The notes beneath the pieces are model-generated. The model was not told the origin of the DNA. It was given only the letters and a program-made list of their open reading frames with translations, and ran no database searches. Made by a program: the position numbers and the translations under genes. From assembly GCA_963753485.1 (NCBI GenBank), contig CAVWCL010000002.1:104855-168854 (forward strand): DNA of 64,000 bases, given 5' to 3'. Shown here piece after piece: positions 51,736 through 59,091 of the stretch; the stretch's first letter is position 1; every line of letters begins with the position of its first letter. The DNA comes from CAWDLX01 sp963753485 (lineage in GTDB: Bacteria; Actinomycetota; Actinomycetes; Mycobacteriales; Micromonosporaceae).

Positions 51736-52700
51736 CGCTGGCCTGCTTGTGACGCGACCGGTTCCGGGATGACGTAGCCGAACCTGGCTTGGGCCATGGC
51801 GGCGACCTCGGGATGCGCGTCCGCGGTCAGCTGGAGGTAGTACTGGGTTCCGCGCAGGTCGGCGTGACCCATATACGCGGACAGATATGGCAGCATCACT
51901 CTGAGGTCCGCGCCGTCGGCCGCCCACCGACGCAGGTTCTGGACGGCGAAGCCGTGGCGCAGCGAATGGATGTGCGGGCCTCCCGGGAAATGAGGGATGT
52001 CCGCGTCGATGAGGTAACGACGGAACCTGTTGTAAATCGTGGACTTGTCGGCCGGCTTGGCCGGGTCGCCGGTATAGAACAGCTTGTGGGCCGGCACGGG
52101 GCGCGGGTGGGCGGCCGCGATATAGCTCTGCAGGGTGGCGGCCAGACGGCCGGTGACGGGCACGAGGCGGTTCTCGTGGTTCTTACCGTCGCGTACCTCG
52201 ATGGTCGCACGGGCCGGGTCGAAGTCACGTAGTTCTAGATTGAGCCCTTCCGATAGGCGCAGCCCGGTGGCGTAGAACACCCGAAACAGCACCGGATCGA
52301 CCAGCGCCCTGTTCGACATCTCGGACAGCTGCTGGGTGTCGATGACGTGGAAGAGGCGGCGGATCTCGTCGTCGCTGAACACGTACGGCGGCGGCCGGTG
52401 CGGGGTCTTCACCCCGGTCAGCGTCGCCGGCGCCCACGCTTGCCAGCCGAACTGCCGGACGTGTTCGGCCAGCTCACGCAGGACGATCTCCTCGCGGCGA
52501 ATGGTGGACGCCTTGAGATGACGACCGTAGAGGAAATCCTCGACCGCTTCTTTGACGATCGAGCCGTCCGCGTAGCCTTCCCGGCGGGCGTGCTCGGCGA
52601 ACTGGCGCAACACCCGTTGCTGGCTGTTGTACCGGAACCCGCCAGCGCGGCGTACCGCGACCAGCGTGTCGATCAGGTCAGGCAGCGTCAGCGCGTTCAC
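51732..52700 (-). CDS. tyrosine recombinase, RIT subunit B (inner element)
   Basis: The GTG start at 52700 overlaps the subunit A stop by four bases and gives 322 residues (first residues VNALTLPDLIDTLVAV). Catalytic residues lie in FYATGLRLSEGLNL, KNHENRLVPV, HIHSLRHGFAVQNL and YMGHADLRGTQYYLQL. The family Lys motif is less clear than in subunit C. It overlaps subunit C at its 3' end. Confidence 0.9.
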   Translation of the reverse strand: MNALTLPDLIDTLVAVRRAGGFRYNSQQRVLRQFAEHARREGYADGSIVKEAVEDFLYGRHLKASTIRREEIVLRELAEHVRQFGWQAWAPATLTGVKTPHRPPPYVFSDDEIRRLFHVIDTQQLSEMSNRALVDPVLFRVFYATGLRLSEGLNLELRDFDPARATIEVRDGKNHENRLVPVTGRLAATLQSYIAAAHPRPVPAHKLFYTGDPAKPADKSTIYNRFRRYLIDADIPHFPGGPHIHSLRHGFAVQNLRRWAADGADLRVMLPYLSAYMGHADLRGTQYYLQLTADAHPEVAAMAQARFGYVIPEPVASQAGQR

Positions 52701-53968
52701 GACCGCGCCCCTTGCGCTGCGGTGAGAACATCCTCGACGTCCAGGCAGCAACGGCGCAGGTGCTCGGTGTCGAGCCTGAGGTAGTGCGCGGCGGTTGTCT
52801 TACCAGCCGCGTGACCCAGGACCGCCGTGACAACCGGCGGTGGTGTGTCGGTCTGGAGCATCGCGACCGCCAATGCGCCGCGCAGCGAGTGCAGGCCGTG
52901 CGAGCGCCCGGCCGGGAACACAACCCCGGCCCGCCGCGCGTAGTAGCGCAGCCGGCAGCCCGCCGATGTGGACGAACCGAAAGCTGTAAACGGATAACGA
53001 TGTTTCACGAACACCTGCGGACAGTCCGCCTCGGGCCGGCCGTGGCGAACGTAGTCGATCACAGACCACCCGACGTCGCCCGGTAACGGCAACGTCAACG
53101 CCACGCCGGTCTTGTGCTGCGTCAACGCCAGGGTCTTGGCCCGCCAGTCGAACCATCCGAGCTCCAAGCGGCGCAGATCGCCGACCCTCAACCCGAGCCT
53201 GGCGGTCAGCAGAACCATCGCGTAGTCACGTTTGCCGATCGCGGATTGCCTGTCGATCTGGTCCAAGACCAGACGAACATCCTCAGCCGTCCACAGGTAC
53301 GGGGCCGACGCGCCCCGCCGTGGGTAGCGCTGGGGTGGCAGGCGCTGGGCCAGGTCTTCGCGAATCTGCCCGGCCTGGTGCAGATGACGCAGGAAGTCGG
53401 CCAACGCCGAGCGCATCGTGCCGGTGGTCTTCGGGGCGTAACCCCGGCGCTGGCGCCGGGCCCAGAACCCAGCCAGGTCACGGGCCTCCGCCTGATCGAG
53501 AGTTGTCCGGCCGACCTCGTCGAGGTATGCAAGGAACTGGTCCGCGGCGCGTTGCTTCGTAACGACGCTAGCCTCAGCGTTGCCCTGCACCCGGCACGCC
53601 GCGAGGTACCCGTCCCTGGCCGTGCGGAAAGGCGCTGGGCAGCGATCGACCAGCGGCGTTGTGGCCTGGCCCACCTGGGGGGTGCCCTCATCCAGGCATT
53701 CCATCAGCAGGATCAGGGGCCGGCGTGCGAGTTGAGCAGGCCTGGAACTCGTCGGCTCGCGTAGGTCCGCGAGCCTGCACCCTGATCGCTCTGCGACGAA
53801 GTCGAGGCACGCCGCCTCGGTCGGCAGTGCCTGACCGCCGCCCTCGAGGAACTTGGCGAACGCGTTGTACTCCGCTTGGTGGCGTTTGATCGTCGTCCTC
53901 GACCTGCCCGCCGCCATCAACGCGACGATCACCCGCGCCGAGGCCTCGCGGACATTTGCTGCTGCCAT
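52697..53968 (-). CDS. tyrosine recombinase, RIT subunit A (inner element)
   Basis: The 423-residue product starts at ATG 53968. Catalytic residues are in ARLGLRVGDLRRL, QHKTGVALTLPL, HGLHSLRGALAVAML (Gly where the outer element has the second His) and GHAAGKTTAAHYLRLD. It lies nearest the palindromic core end, matching the layout of the outer element, with a 147-base non-coding leader (53969-54114) before the right inverted repeat. Confidence 0.9.
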   Translation of the reverse strand: MAAANVREASARVIVALMAAGRSRTTIKRHQAEYNAFAKFLEGGGQALPTEAACLDFVAERSGCRLADLREPTSSRPAQLARRPLILLMECLDEGTPQVGQATTPLVDRCPAPFRTARDGYLAACRVQGNAEASVVTKQRAADQFLAYLDEVGRTTLDQAEARDLAGFWARRQRRGYAPKTTGTMRSALADFLRHLHQAGQIREDLAQRLPPQRYPRRGASAPYLWTAEDVRLVLDQIDRQSAIGKRDYAMVLLTARLGLRVGDLRRLELGWFDWRAKTLALTQHKTGVALTLPLPGDVGWSVIDYVRHGRPEADCPQVFVKHRYPFTAFGSSTSAGCRLRYYARRAGVVFPAGRSHGLHSLRGALAVAMLQTDTPPPVVTAVLGHAAGKTTAAHYLRLDTEHLRRCCLDVEDVLTAAQGARS

Positions 53969-54114
53969 AGGAATCGGCCCTTCTGGTCATGGTGAACAGA
54001 AGGCGATTCTTCGCCGCCGCGATCTAAGACATCACCGTCGATCTCTCGCGCGGGAAACCCGCTACAGGCCCCTACTGGATCCAGGCGAGGGCCAAGGACG
54101 GGTCGATCCGCACT

Positions 54115-54202
54115 CCGGGTTATGTGGCCGGAACAGGCCAGCGCGGCGTCCCCGCCAGCGCAGTCATCTCTACCGGCCACATAACCCGGCCGTCCACGTA
54201 AT
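54115..54202. repeat. right terminal inverted repeat of the inner RIT
   Basis: This is a perfect reverse complement of 50601-50688. The 17-base arms are at 54115-54131 and 54173-54189. The adjoining core palindrome begins within six bases of its outer edge, whereas the left copy of the repeat has no core. Confidence 0.95.
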
Positions 54203-54232
54203 GCCGCTTATGTGGAATTCCACATAAGCGGC
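54203..54232. repeat. palindromic core at the right end of the inner RIT
   Basis: A perfect 30-base palindrome with the 20-base core TTATGTGGAATTCCACATAA (54208-54227) flanked by GCCGC and GCGGC. The six outer bases on each side of the core match those of the outer element's core (TTATGT and ACATAA), while the central eight differ. Confidence 0.85.
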
Positions 54233-54450
54233 ACAGCAAGGCCATGCACCTCTACGACGCCGGCATCCCGTTGCCCTACATCCGCGACATCCTCGGACAC
54301 GTCGACCTGAGCACCACCGAAATCTACGCACGCGCCTCAACCGAAGCCAAACGCAGAGCCCTCGAAGCCGCCTACACCGACATCGTCACCAACGAGCTAC
54401 CCGAATGGAACCAAGACCCCGAACTACTCAACTGGCTCGCCGCACTGTGA
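54232..54450 (+). pseudogene. tyrosine recombinase, RIT subunit C, C-terminal part (outer element)
   Basis: The frame resumes with HSKAMHLYDAGIPLPYIRDI, followed by LGHVDLSTTEIYARASTEAK, which carries the nucleophile Tyr, and ends NWLAAL. Joined to 49814-50600, it gives a full subunit C of about 335 residues. A separate start at the ATG at 54244 is not meaningful. Confidence 0.88.
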
Positions 54451-54469
54451 GCCTCCACGCCCGACAGGA

Positions 54470-54559
54470 GTTATGCGCAGTGTTCGACCCCCGGCACCAC
54501 CCTGACCAGGTCGAACAGGTCGACGCTGCGCATAACCCAGCGCTGCTCATTAGGGGCGT
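54470..54559 (+). repeat. right terminal inverted repeat of the outer RIT
   Basis: This matches the left repeat at 47465-47554 with one mismatch. Its internal arms TTATGCGCAG (54471-54480) and CTGCGCATAA (54526-54535) are perfectly complementary, so this copy is probably the unmutated one. The last seven bases, GGGGCGT, form the crossover sequence shared with the left junction. Confidence 0.95.
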
Positions 54560-55266
54560 CGCTGTCGCCGCTGCTGGGCAACGTGGTTCTGCACTACGTT
54601 TTCGACCTGTGGGTCGACCACTGGCGGCGGACTCGGGCCGACGGTGACGTGGTCACCGTGCGGTATGCCGACGACTTCGTGGTCGGGTTCGAACATGAAC
54701 AGGAAGCGCGGCAGTTTCTGGCTGACCTGCGAGAGCGTTTCGCGCAGTTCGGGCTAGCGCTGCACCCGGAGAAGACACGGCTGATCGAGTTCGGCCGCCA
54801 CGCCGCCTGGCGACGGGCCAAGCGTGGGGATGCCAAACCAGACACGTTCGACTTCCTCGGCTTCACGCACATCTGCGCGAAGTCCCGCAGGGGCGGCAGA
54901 TTCTGGATCAAGCGCATCACGATCGCGAAGCGGATGCGGGCGAAGCTGCAACAGATCAAGGTCGAGTTGAAGCGACGCCGCCATTGGCCGCTCCAGGAAC
55001 AGGGCATGTGGCTGAGACGGGTCCTCCAGGGCCATCTCAATCACTACGCAGTCCCCGGCAACTGGACCGCGATCCGGCAGTTCCGAACCCAGATCAACCG
55101 GCACTGGCTGCGATCGCTGCGGCGACGTAGCCAACGTGGCCGCCGGCTGACCTGGGCGAGGATGAACGAGCACATCAACCGATGGCTACCCCCGGTGCGC
55201 ATCCTGCACCCATTCCCGGACGTGCGCCTCGCCGCCAGAACCCAAGGCAGGAGCCCAGTGCGGTAG
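54560..55266 (+). pseudogene. C-terminal fragment of group II intron reverse transcriptase/maturase
   Basis: Continues the RT after the insertion: SLSPLLGNVVLHYVFDLWVD, the catalytic YADD box (VTVRYADDFVVGF), a thumb, and a maturase (domain X) region with VLQGHLNHYAVPGNWTAIRQ and RLTWARMNEHINRWLP. No HNH endonuclease domain follows, which is usual for endonuclease-free introns. Together with 46663-47439 it would make a protein of about 495 residues. Confidence 0.9.
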
Positions 55267-55284
55267 TCCCGCTCGCTGGGATCT

Positions 55285-55323
55285 GTGCGGGGGGCCGCCC
55301 GTAAGGGCGGTCCCTACCGCGAC
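55285..55323 (+). ncRNA. domain-V-like hairpin of the group II intron
   Basis: GTGCGG pairs with CCGCGAC at the base, a two-base UA bulge lies on the 3' side, and a ten-pair upper stem is capped by a GUAA tetraloop. This is the layout of group II domain V, located 18 bases after the RT stop as expected. The upper stem is slightly longer than the usual 34-base domain and the AGC triad is not standard, so the call is tentative. Nothing else is recognised between 55324 and 55433. Confidence 0.5.
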
Positions 55324-55433
55324 ACGCTGATGGTTGCCCTGACCGCCGCCCGTGTCCACGGTCCAACCTCGGCGGCTGCCGATTGCCTGAACGGTGTATG
55401 GGCCGGTACCAGGTCGGGCAGCAGAATGCGATC

Positions 55434-56252
55434 ATGGTCGGTGATGATCGCCTCTCGCCCCTTGCGAGATGGGTGTTCCTTCCCCTGGTGCCACTCACGG
55501 CGGTGTTCGGGCCGCTGCTGGTCCTCGCACCGGGCCAGACCGCGACGTACTGGGCCTGGACGATCCAGCCGTCGATGAGCGCGGTCTGGGTGGGTGGCGG
55601 ATACACGTTCGGCGCGTGCGCGATCAGCACGATGCTGGTGCTCAACCGGTGGCGTACCGCGATCCTGGCCATCACCGCGACGATCCCGCTCGCGTACGCG
55701 ATGATCGTGGCCACGTTGGTGCATCTGGACCGGTTCCCCACCGGGTCGGTGCGGTTCTGGGTCTGGCTGGTCATCTACGTGGTGCTGCCGATCGGGCTGC
55801 CGGTCATCCTGATCCGCAACCGCCGCGCCGACCCGGGAGTGGGACCGGGTGACCGGCTGCTGCCTCGCTGGCTGGGCCGCAGCCTGGGCGCGATCGGTGT
55901 CGTGATCGACGCGTTCGCGCTCGCACTGTTCGCCTTCCCCGGCACGGTCGGCCGGTTGTGGCCATGGCCGCTTACCCCGTTGATGGCGCAGGTCGTCGCG
56001 GGCTGGTTGATGTTCTTCGGTACCGGCGCGGCGATGCTCGCCGTGGAGCGGCGTCTGCGAGCCGTGCGCGCGTTCCTGCCCTCGGTGGCGGTGTGGTTCG
56101 CCGTCCTCGCCGTCGCGGCCCTGTTCCACCTCCACGACTTCAACCGCGGTCCCGTCGCGACCGGCGCCTACTTCGTCGCCGTCACCGCCGTCGTCCTGGT
56201 CAGCCTGGGCGTCCTGGCCTACGCCCGCCGGCGGCCGGCTGTGGCGCGGTAG
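55434..56252 (+). CDS. multi-pass membrane protein
   Basis: The start at 55434 (MVGDDRLSPLARWVFLPLVP) gives 272 residues with seven or eight hydrophobic segments and few charged residues, apart from a cytoplasmic loop (LIRNRRADPGVGPGDRLLPRW). No family motif is recognised. Its position just after the intron suggests its upstream region was separated from the glmS end by the intron. An earlier in-frame ATG at 55398 is possible but would run into the intron edge. Confidence 0.7.
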   Translation: MVGDDRLSPLARWVFLPLVPLTAVFGPLLVLAPGQTATYWAWTIQPSMSAVWVGGGYTFGACAISTMLVLNRWRTAILAITATIPLAYAMIVATLVHLDRFPTGSVRFWVWLVIYVVLPIGLPVILIRNRRADPGVGPGDRLLPRWLGRSLGAIGVVIDAFALALFAFPGTVGRLWPWPLTPLMAQVVAGWLMFFGTGAAMLAVERRLRAVRAFLPSVAVWFAVLAVAALFHLHDFNRGPVATGAYFVAVTAVVLVSLGVLAYARRRPAVAR

Positions 56253-56305
56253 CTCACGGGGGCGCAGCCCTTCTCAACCGGAAGCCGATCGTCCGGAACT
56301 GGCTC

Positions 56306-56311
56306 TAGTGT
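56306..56311 (+). promoter_or_regulatory. -10 box for a leaderless transcript
   Basis: TAGTGT ends eight bases before the ATG at 56320, with no ribosome binding site, so the transcript probably starts at or next to the start codon. No clear -35 was found. Confidence 0.4.
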
Positions 56312-56319
56312 GCTGTGGC

Positions 56320-57144
56320 ATGGCCGAATTTCGCGAGCAGAATCTGGACGGGACCCTTTTCGAGCGCGTGAGCCTGCGGGGTGCCGCCTTCCGGGACGTG
56401 TACCTAAACGACGCCCAGATCCACGACGTCGACCTCACCGGGGCGCAGTTCCGCCTCGTTCGGCTGCAGAACGTACTGATGCGCGGCGTCGAACTACTCG
56501 ATGTCGATATCTATGGTGAGTTCCGCAATGTGGTGATCAACAGCGTCGATGTCGCCCCGTTCATCGAGGCCGAACTCAACCGGCGGATGCCGGAACGGGC
56601 GAAGATGCGCCCCGACACCGCTGATGGCTTCCGCGAGGCGTGGGCGGTGCTCGAGCAGCTGTGGGACGAGACGGTCACCCGGGCCCGCGCTCTTCCCGAG
56701 TCGGCGCTGCACCACAGTGTCAACGGCGAGTGGTCCTTCATCCAGACCCTGCGGCACCTCGCCTTCGCCAGCGCCTGCTGGGTCGACCGGATGATCCTCG
56801 GCGACCCGTCGCCGTGGCGAGCGTTGGAGTTGCCGTGGGATGAGGCGCCCACCGGCGACTGGTTCTCGTGGGACCGCGACGCGCGTCCTTCACTCGATGC
56901 GGCATTGGCGCTGCGCCGCGCGCGCCAGGACACGGTCCGCGAGGTGATGGCGAAGCTGACCGACGAGAAGCTCGCCCAGACGGTGACCCGCACCGAGCCG
57001 GGCCACCCCAAGGAGGTGGACTTTCCGGTCAGGGAATGCCTGCTCGTCCTGCTCAACGAGGAGTGGGAACACCGCCTCTACGCGGAGCGTGACCTCGCGG
57101 TGCTGGCGGCCACCACGGTCGCCGAGACCCCGGCCGCCAGCTGA
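56320..57144 (+). CDS. pentapeptide-repeat protein fused to a DinB-like domain
   Basis: The start at 56320 gives 274 residues. Residues about 4-70 are pentapeptide repeats (AEFREQNLDGTLFERVSLRG; LNDAQIHDVDLTGAQFRLVR). Residues about 95-265 form a DinB/YfiT-like four-helix domain with HHSVNGEWSFIQTLRHLAFA and NEEWEHRLYAERDLAVL, whose spaced His residues could bind a metal. DinB-fold proteins include thiol transferases using mycothiol. The fusion is seen in actinobacteria, but its reaction is unknown. Confidence 0.8.
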   Translation: MAEFREQNLDGTLFERVSLRGAAFRDVYLNDAQIHDVDLTGAQFRLVRLQNVLMRGVELLDVDIYGEFRNVVINSVDVAPFIEAELNRRMPERAKMRPDTADGFREAWAVLEQLWDETVTRARALPESALHHSVNGEWSFIQTLRHLAFASACWVDRMILGDPSPWRALELPWDEAPTGDWFSWDRDARPSLDAALALRRARQDTVREVMAKLTDEKLAQTVTRTEPGHPKEVDFPVRECLLVLLNEEWEHRLYAERDLAVLAATTVAETPAAS

Positions 57145-57152
57145 CGCGACAC

Positions 57153-57169
57153 AGATACTGTGATACTGT
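57153..57169 (+). promoter_or_regulatory. promoter/operator of the toxin-antitoxin pair
   Basis: TACTGT occurs twice, at 57156-57161 and 57164-57169, within the direct repeat GATACTGTGATACTGT. The first copy is eight bases before the GTG at 57170, fitting a leaderless transcript. The repeat could also be the binding site for the RHH antitoxin. Confidence 0.45.
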
Positions 57170-57415
57170 GTGACTGTGAAGAATCTGACAGTCTCTGTAC
57201 CTGAAGACGTGTACCGCAACGCACGCGTCGCCGCGGCACAGCATGACACCTCGGTAAGCGCGCTGGTGGTCGCGTACCTGGAGCGTCTGTCCCGTCGGAT
57301 GGATGAGTTCTCCCGGCTGGAAGCTCTCCAACGTGAGGTTCAGGCGGAGGTCGACCGGTTCCGCGCCACCGACCGGTTGGGCCGCGACGAGGTACACGAC
57401 CGTGCAGTTCGTTGA
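57170..57415 (+). CDS. VapB-type ribbon-helix-helix antitoxin
   Basis: The 81-residue product begins TVKNLTVSVPEDVYRNARVA after the initiator, the beta strand and first helix of an RHH DNA-binding domain. VSALVVAYLERLSRR is helix 2. Residues 45-81 form a charged tail that would wrap the toxin. The start may instead be the GTG at 57176. It overlaps the toxin gene by 14 bases, the usual antitoxin-toxin arrangement. Confidence 0.8.
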   Translation: MTVKNLTVSVPEDVYRNARVAAAQHDTSVSALVVAYLERLSRRMDEFSRLEALQREVQAEVDRFRATDRLGRDEVHDRAVR

Positions 57416-57824
57416 CACCAACATCTTGCTCTACGCCATTTCCCGCGACCCGGCCGAGCGGGACAAGGCCAAACGCGCAAACGACATCCTCTCCGGGCGC
57501 GATCTGGCGTTGTCCGTTCAGGTGCTTCAGGAGTTCTACGTACAGGCGACGCGGGTCAGTCGCCCGGATGCCATCGCGCACCAGCACGCCGTCCGGCTCA
57601 TCGAATCGTTCCAACGCTTCCCCGTCCAGGACATCACGACCGGCGTCATGACCGCGGCAATGCACGCTCGCGAGCGTTTCCAGCTCTCCTATTGGGACGC
57701 GGCGATCATTGAAGCCGCGCGGGCCATCGGCTGCACCTGTGTGCTGTCAGAAGATCTCAACCACGGCCAGGACTACGCCGGCGTCCAGGTCACCAATCCA
57801 TTTCACGAGTCGGCGCAGGAGTAA
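57402..57824 (+). CDS. VapC-type PIN-domain ribonuclease toxin
   Basis: The 140-residue product starts at GTG 57402 (QFVDTNILLYAISRDPAERD). The PIN acidic residues are present: Asp in FVDTN, Glu in VLQEFYVQA, Asp in SYWDAAI and Asp in SEDLNHG. VapC toxins cut RNA, usually tRNA or rRNA, and are held off by VapB. The start lies inside the antitoxin gene. Confidence 0.88.
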   Translation: MQFVDTNILLYAISRDPAERDKAKRANDILSGRDLALSVQVLQEFYVQATRVSRPDAIAHQHAVRLIESFQRFPVQDITTGVMTAAMHARERFQLSYWDAAIIEAARAIGCTCVLSEDLNHGQDYAGVQVTNPFHESAQE

Positions 57825-57969
57825 GCGAAGATCAACAGCCTCGCTCTTGGCGACGCCGTGCCGAAGCTCGAACCAGGCGAACGATGAGAGTGCAAGGGCG
57901 GGACACGTCGCCGGTCCGGTCGGGGCGCAGCACTTCGTGGGGCGCCGCCAACCAATCGTTGAGGCCTAA

Positions 57970-57975
57970 TAGGCT
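57970..57975 (+). promoter_or_regulatory. -10 box before the acpS fragment
   Basis: TAGGCT ends six bases before the ATG at 57982, as at glmS, so a leaderless transcript is likely. No ribosome binding site is present. The promoter is probably that of the original acpS gene. The 157 bases between vapC and this point hold no gene. Confidence 0.45.
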
Positions 57976-57981
57976 TTCAAG

Positions 57982-58362
57982 ATGATCGTCGCTGTGGGCA
58001 TGGACGTCGTGCTGGTGGAGCGGTTCGTGCGGGCGATCCAGCGCACGCCGATGCTCGCCGAGCGGCTCTTCACCGACGCCGAGCGGTTCACCAGTTCGGG
58101 CAACGCGAAGATCGGCATCTTCTACCTCTCGGTGATGCCGGCGTTCATCCCGCCGGGAGTCGCGGCGCTGACCGGGGCGCTGGTGCTCGCCGGCGTCCAC
58201 GCCGTCGAGGGCGTGCTCTGGTTGAGCGGCGTCGTGGTCGCGGTGCGCCAGGCGCGGGACTGGTTGAGTCGGCCCGCGGTTGCCCGCCGACTGGAACAGT
58301 TCACCGGCGTCGTGTTCCTGGGCTTCGGACTGCGGTTGGCCCTGGAGCGCTCGCCCCGCTGA
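57982..58362 (+). pseudogene. acpS-LysE chimera (truncated holo-ACP synthase fused to exporter fragment)
   Basis: The 126-codon ORF joins two unrelated gene pieces. Residues 1-41 (MIVAVGMDVVLVERFVRAIQ, AERLFTDAERFTSSGN) are the start of holo-ACP synthase, with the Mg-binding Asp8, but the rest of that enzyme is missing. Residues 42-126 (AKIGIFYLSVMPAFIPPGVA, then RLEQFTGVVFLGFGLRLALE) are the end of a LysE/RhtB exporter, with two or three membrane segments. The acpS start sits where acpS is normally found downstream of glmS. The join probably came from a deletion. The cell must have another phosphopantetheinyl transferase. Neither function is expected from this ORF. Confidence 0.85.
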
Positions 58363-59091
58363 GCGACGACCTCTTTAGTAACTCATGCAACTTAGGCCTG
58401 ATACACCATTTAGGGAAACTTAGACCGTTCATGACCGTTAGAACCAAGTGTGTACCGAAACCTGATATAGCAGGCTAGCAATTCGTCTGTCCGATTGGCG
58501 ACGGGGGGTTCATCAGAGCATTCGGGCAAGCGTCGGCCGCTGGCCCGTCAACCGGGCGGGCGGTTGACGGCCGAAGCAGGACCAGACTGCCCACTACCTG
58601 CCTGGCCAGCGTCCTCTTGGTGCCGGCAGCGCAGGACCGGCGGCAAAGGGCACCACCAAACCGGGACTTCGTCCTATGATATGGAAAGTCGAGCGGCTCC
58701 CGAAATGGCTACTACGCCTGTCGAGCAGACCGGCCCGCGGGGCATCCGAGAGAACACCGGAGGGCAGCGGATGCAGAGGTTGGAGTACGGCTCTGGCCAG
58801 GGCGTTCAACCACGGGCATCCAGTTGATGCCGGCCAAACGTGGTTAATCCACTCCATACGGTGAACCGGGGGCAGGACGGACAGGACTTGTCACGCTCAC
58901 TGCATTTGACAACACTGAACGCTCGTGGCGCTCCAGTCTCACAAAGACGGCCTCGCCAGGTAGCCGCTCACCGTGCGGCGAGGTCCCAAAGCGCTCACCG
59001 ACGCCGCGGGCCGCCGGAGTGCACGCCGCGCCTGCGTGGTGCACCGTAAGCTTAGAGTACTGCAAACGTCATTTGAGTGGAAGTGCCGTAG
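58363..59091. other. 729-base region without a recognisable gene
   Basis: The first 120 bases are clearly lower in GC than the rest of the window, and the whole stretch looks foreign. No transposase or repeat was recognised. A 48-codon ORF at 58681-58827 (MESRAAPEMATTPVEQTGPR onward) follows TATGAT at 58675-58680, but that box is directly against the ATG and there is no coding evidence. TTGACA at 58905-58910 lacks a matching -10. TAAGCT at 59047-59052 and TAGAGT at 59054-59059 could serve the next gene. Confidence 0.6.

Larger units (their letters stand above)
50601..54227 (-). mobile_element. inner recombinase-in-trio (RIT) element
   Basis: A 3.6-kb element on the minus strand with three coupled, apparently intact tyrosine recombinase genes (53968-52697, 52700-51732, 51735-50692), perfect 88-base inverted ends and a 20-base palindromic core at 54208-54227 next to the ritA end. 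It is inserted in the outer RIT's third recombinase, right after its HxxR codons. Flanks GGCGC and GCCGC (in the element's orientation) suggest a five-base crossover with one mismatch. It is the only RIT here that could still be active. Confidence 0.9.
47446..54559 (+). mobile_element. outer recombinase-in-trio (RIT) element
   Basis: The element has three overlapping tyrosine recombinase genes (47615-48850, 48847-49824, 49814-split) between inverted terminal repeats of about 90 bases at 47465-47554 and 54470-54559. It is inserted in the intron RT gene, flanked by a GGGGCG(T) duplication. This is the RIT plan: three different integrases and no other genes. Its third recombinase gene is split by a second RIT at 50601-54227. 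Without that, the element would be about 3.5 kb. In its present form it is probably defective. Confidence 0.88.
46297..55380 (+). mobile_element. group II intron, split by a recombinase-trio element
   Basis: The 5' end is placed at GTGCGCCGGGATAAACCGGC (46297), which matches the GUGYG intron start and opens with a small CCGG stem. RNA domains I-IV would fill 46297-46662. The encoded RT/maturase runs from 46663 to 55266 but is split between 47439 and 54560. A domain-V-like hairpin lies at 55285-55323. The 3' end is uncertain (55325-55380), since no clear domain VI or terminal AY could be fixed. Without the insertion the intron would be about 1.9 kb. It lies just after glmS, outside coding sequence. 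With its RT split it is probably immobile. Confidence 0.7.

Noticed and set aside
47446..54559. Tn554-type transposon or prophage integrase cluster
   Set aside because: There are exactly three overlapping tyrosine recombinases with no TnpC-type gene, cargo or phage genes, and long inverted ends are present, which fits RIT elements instead.
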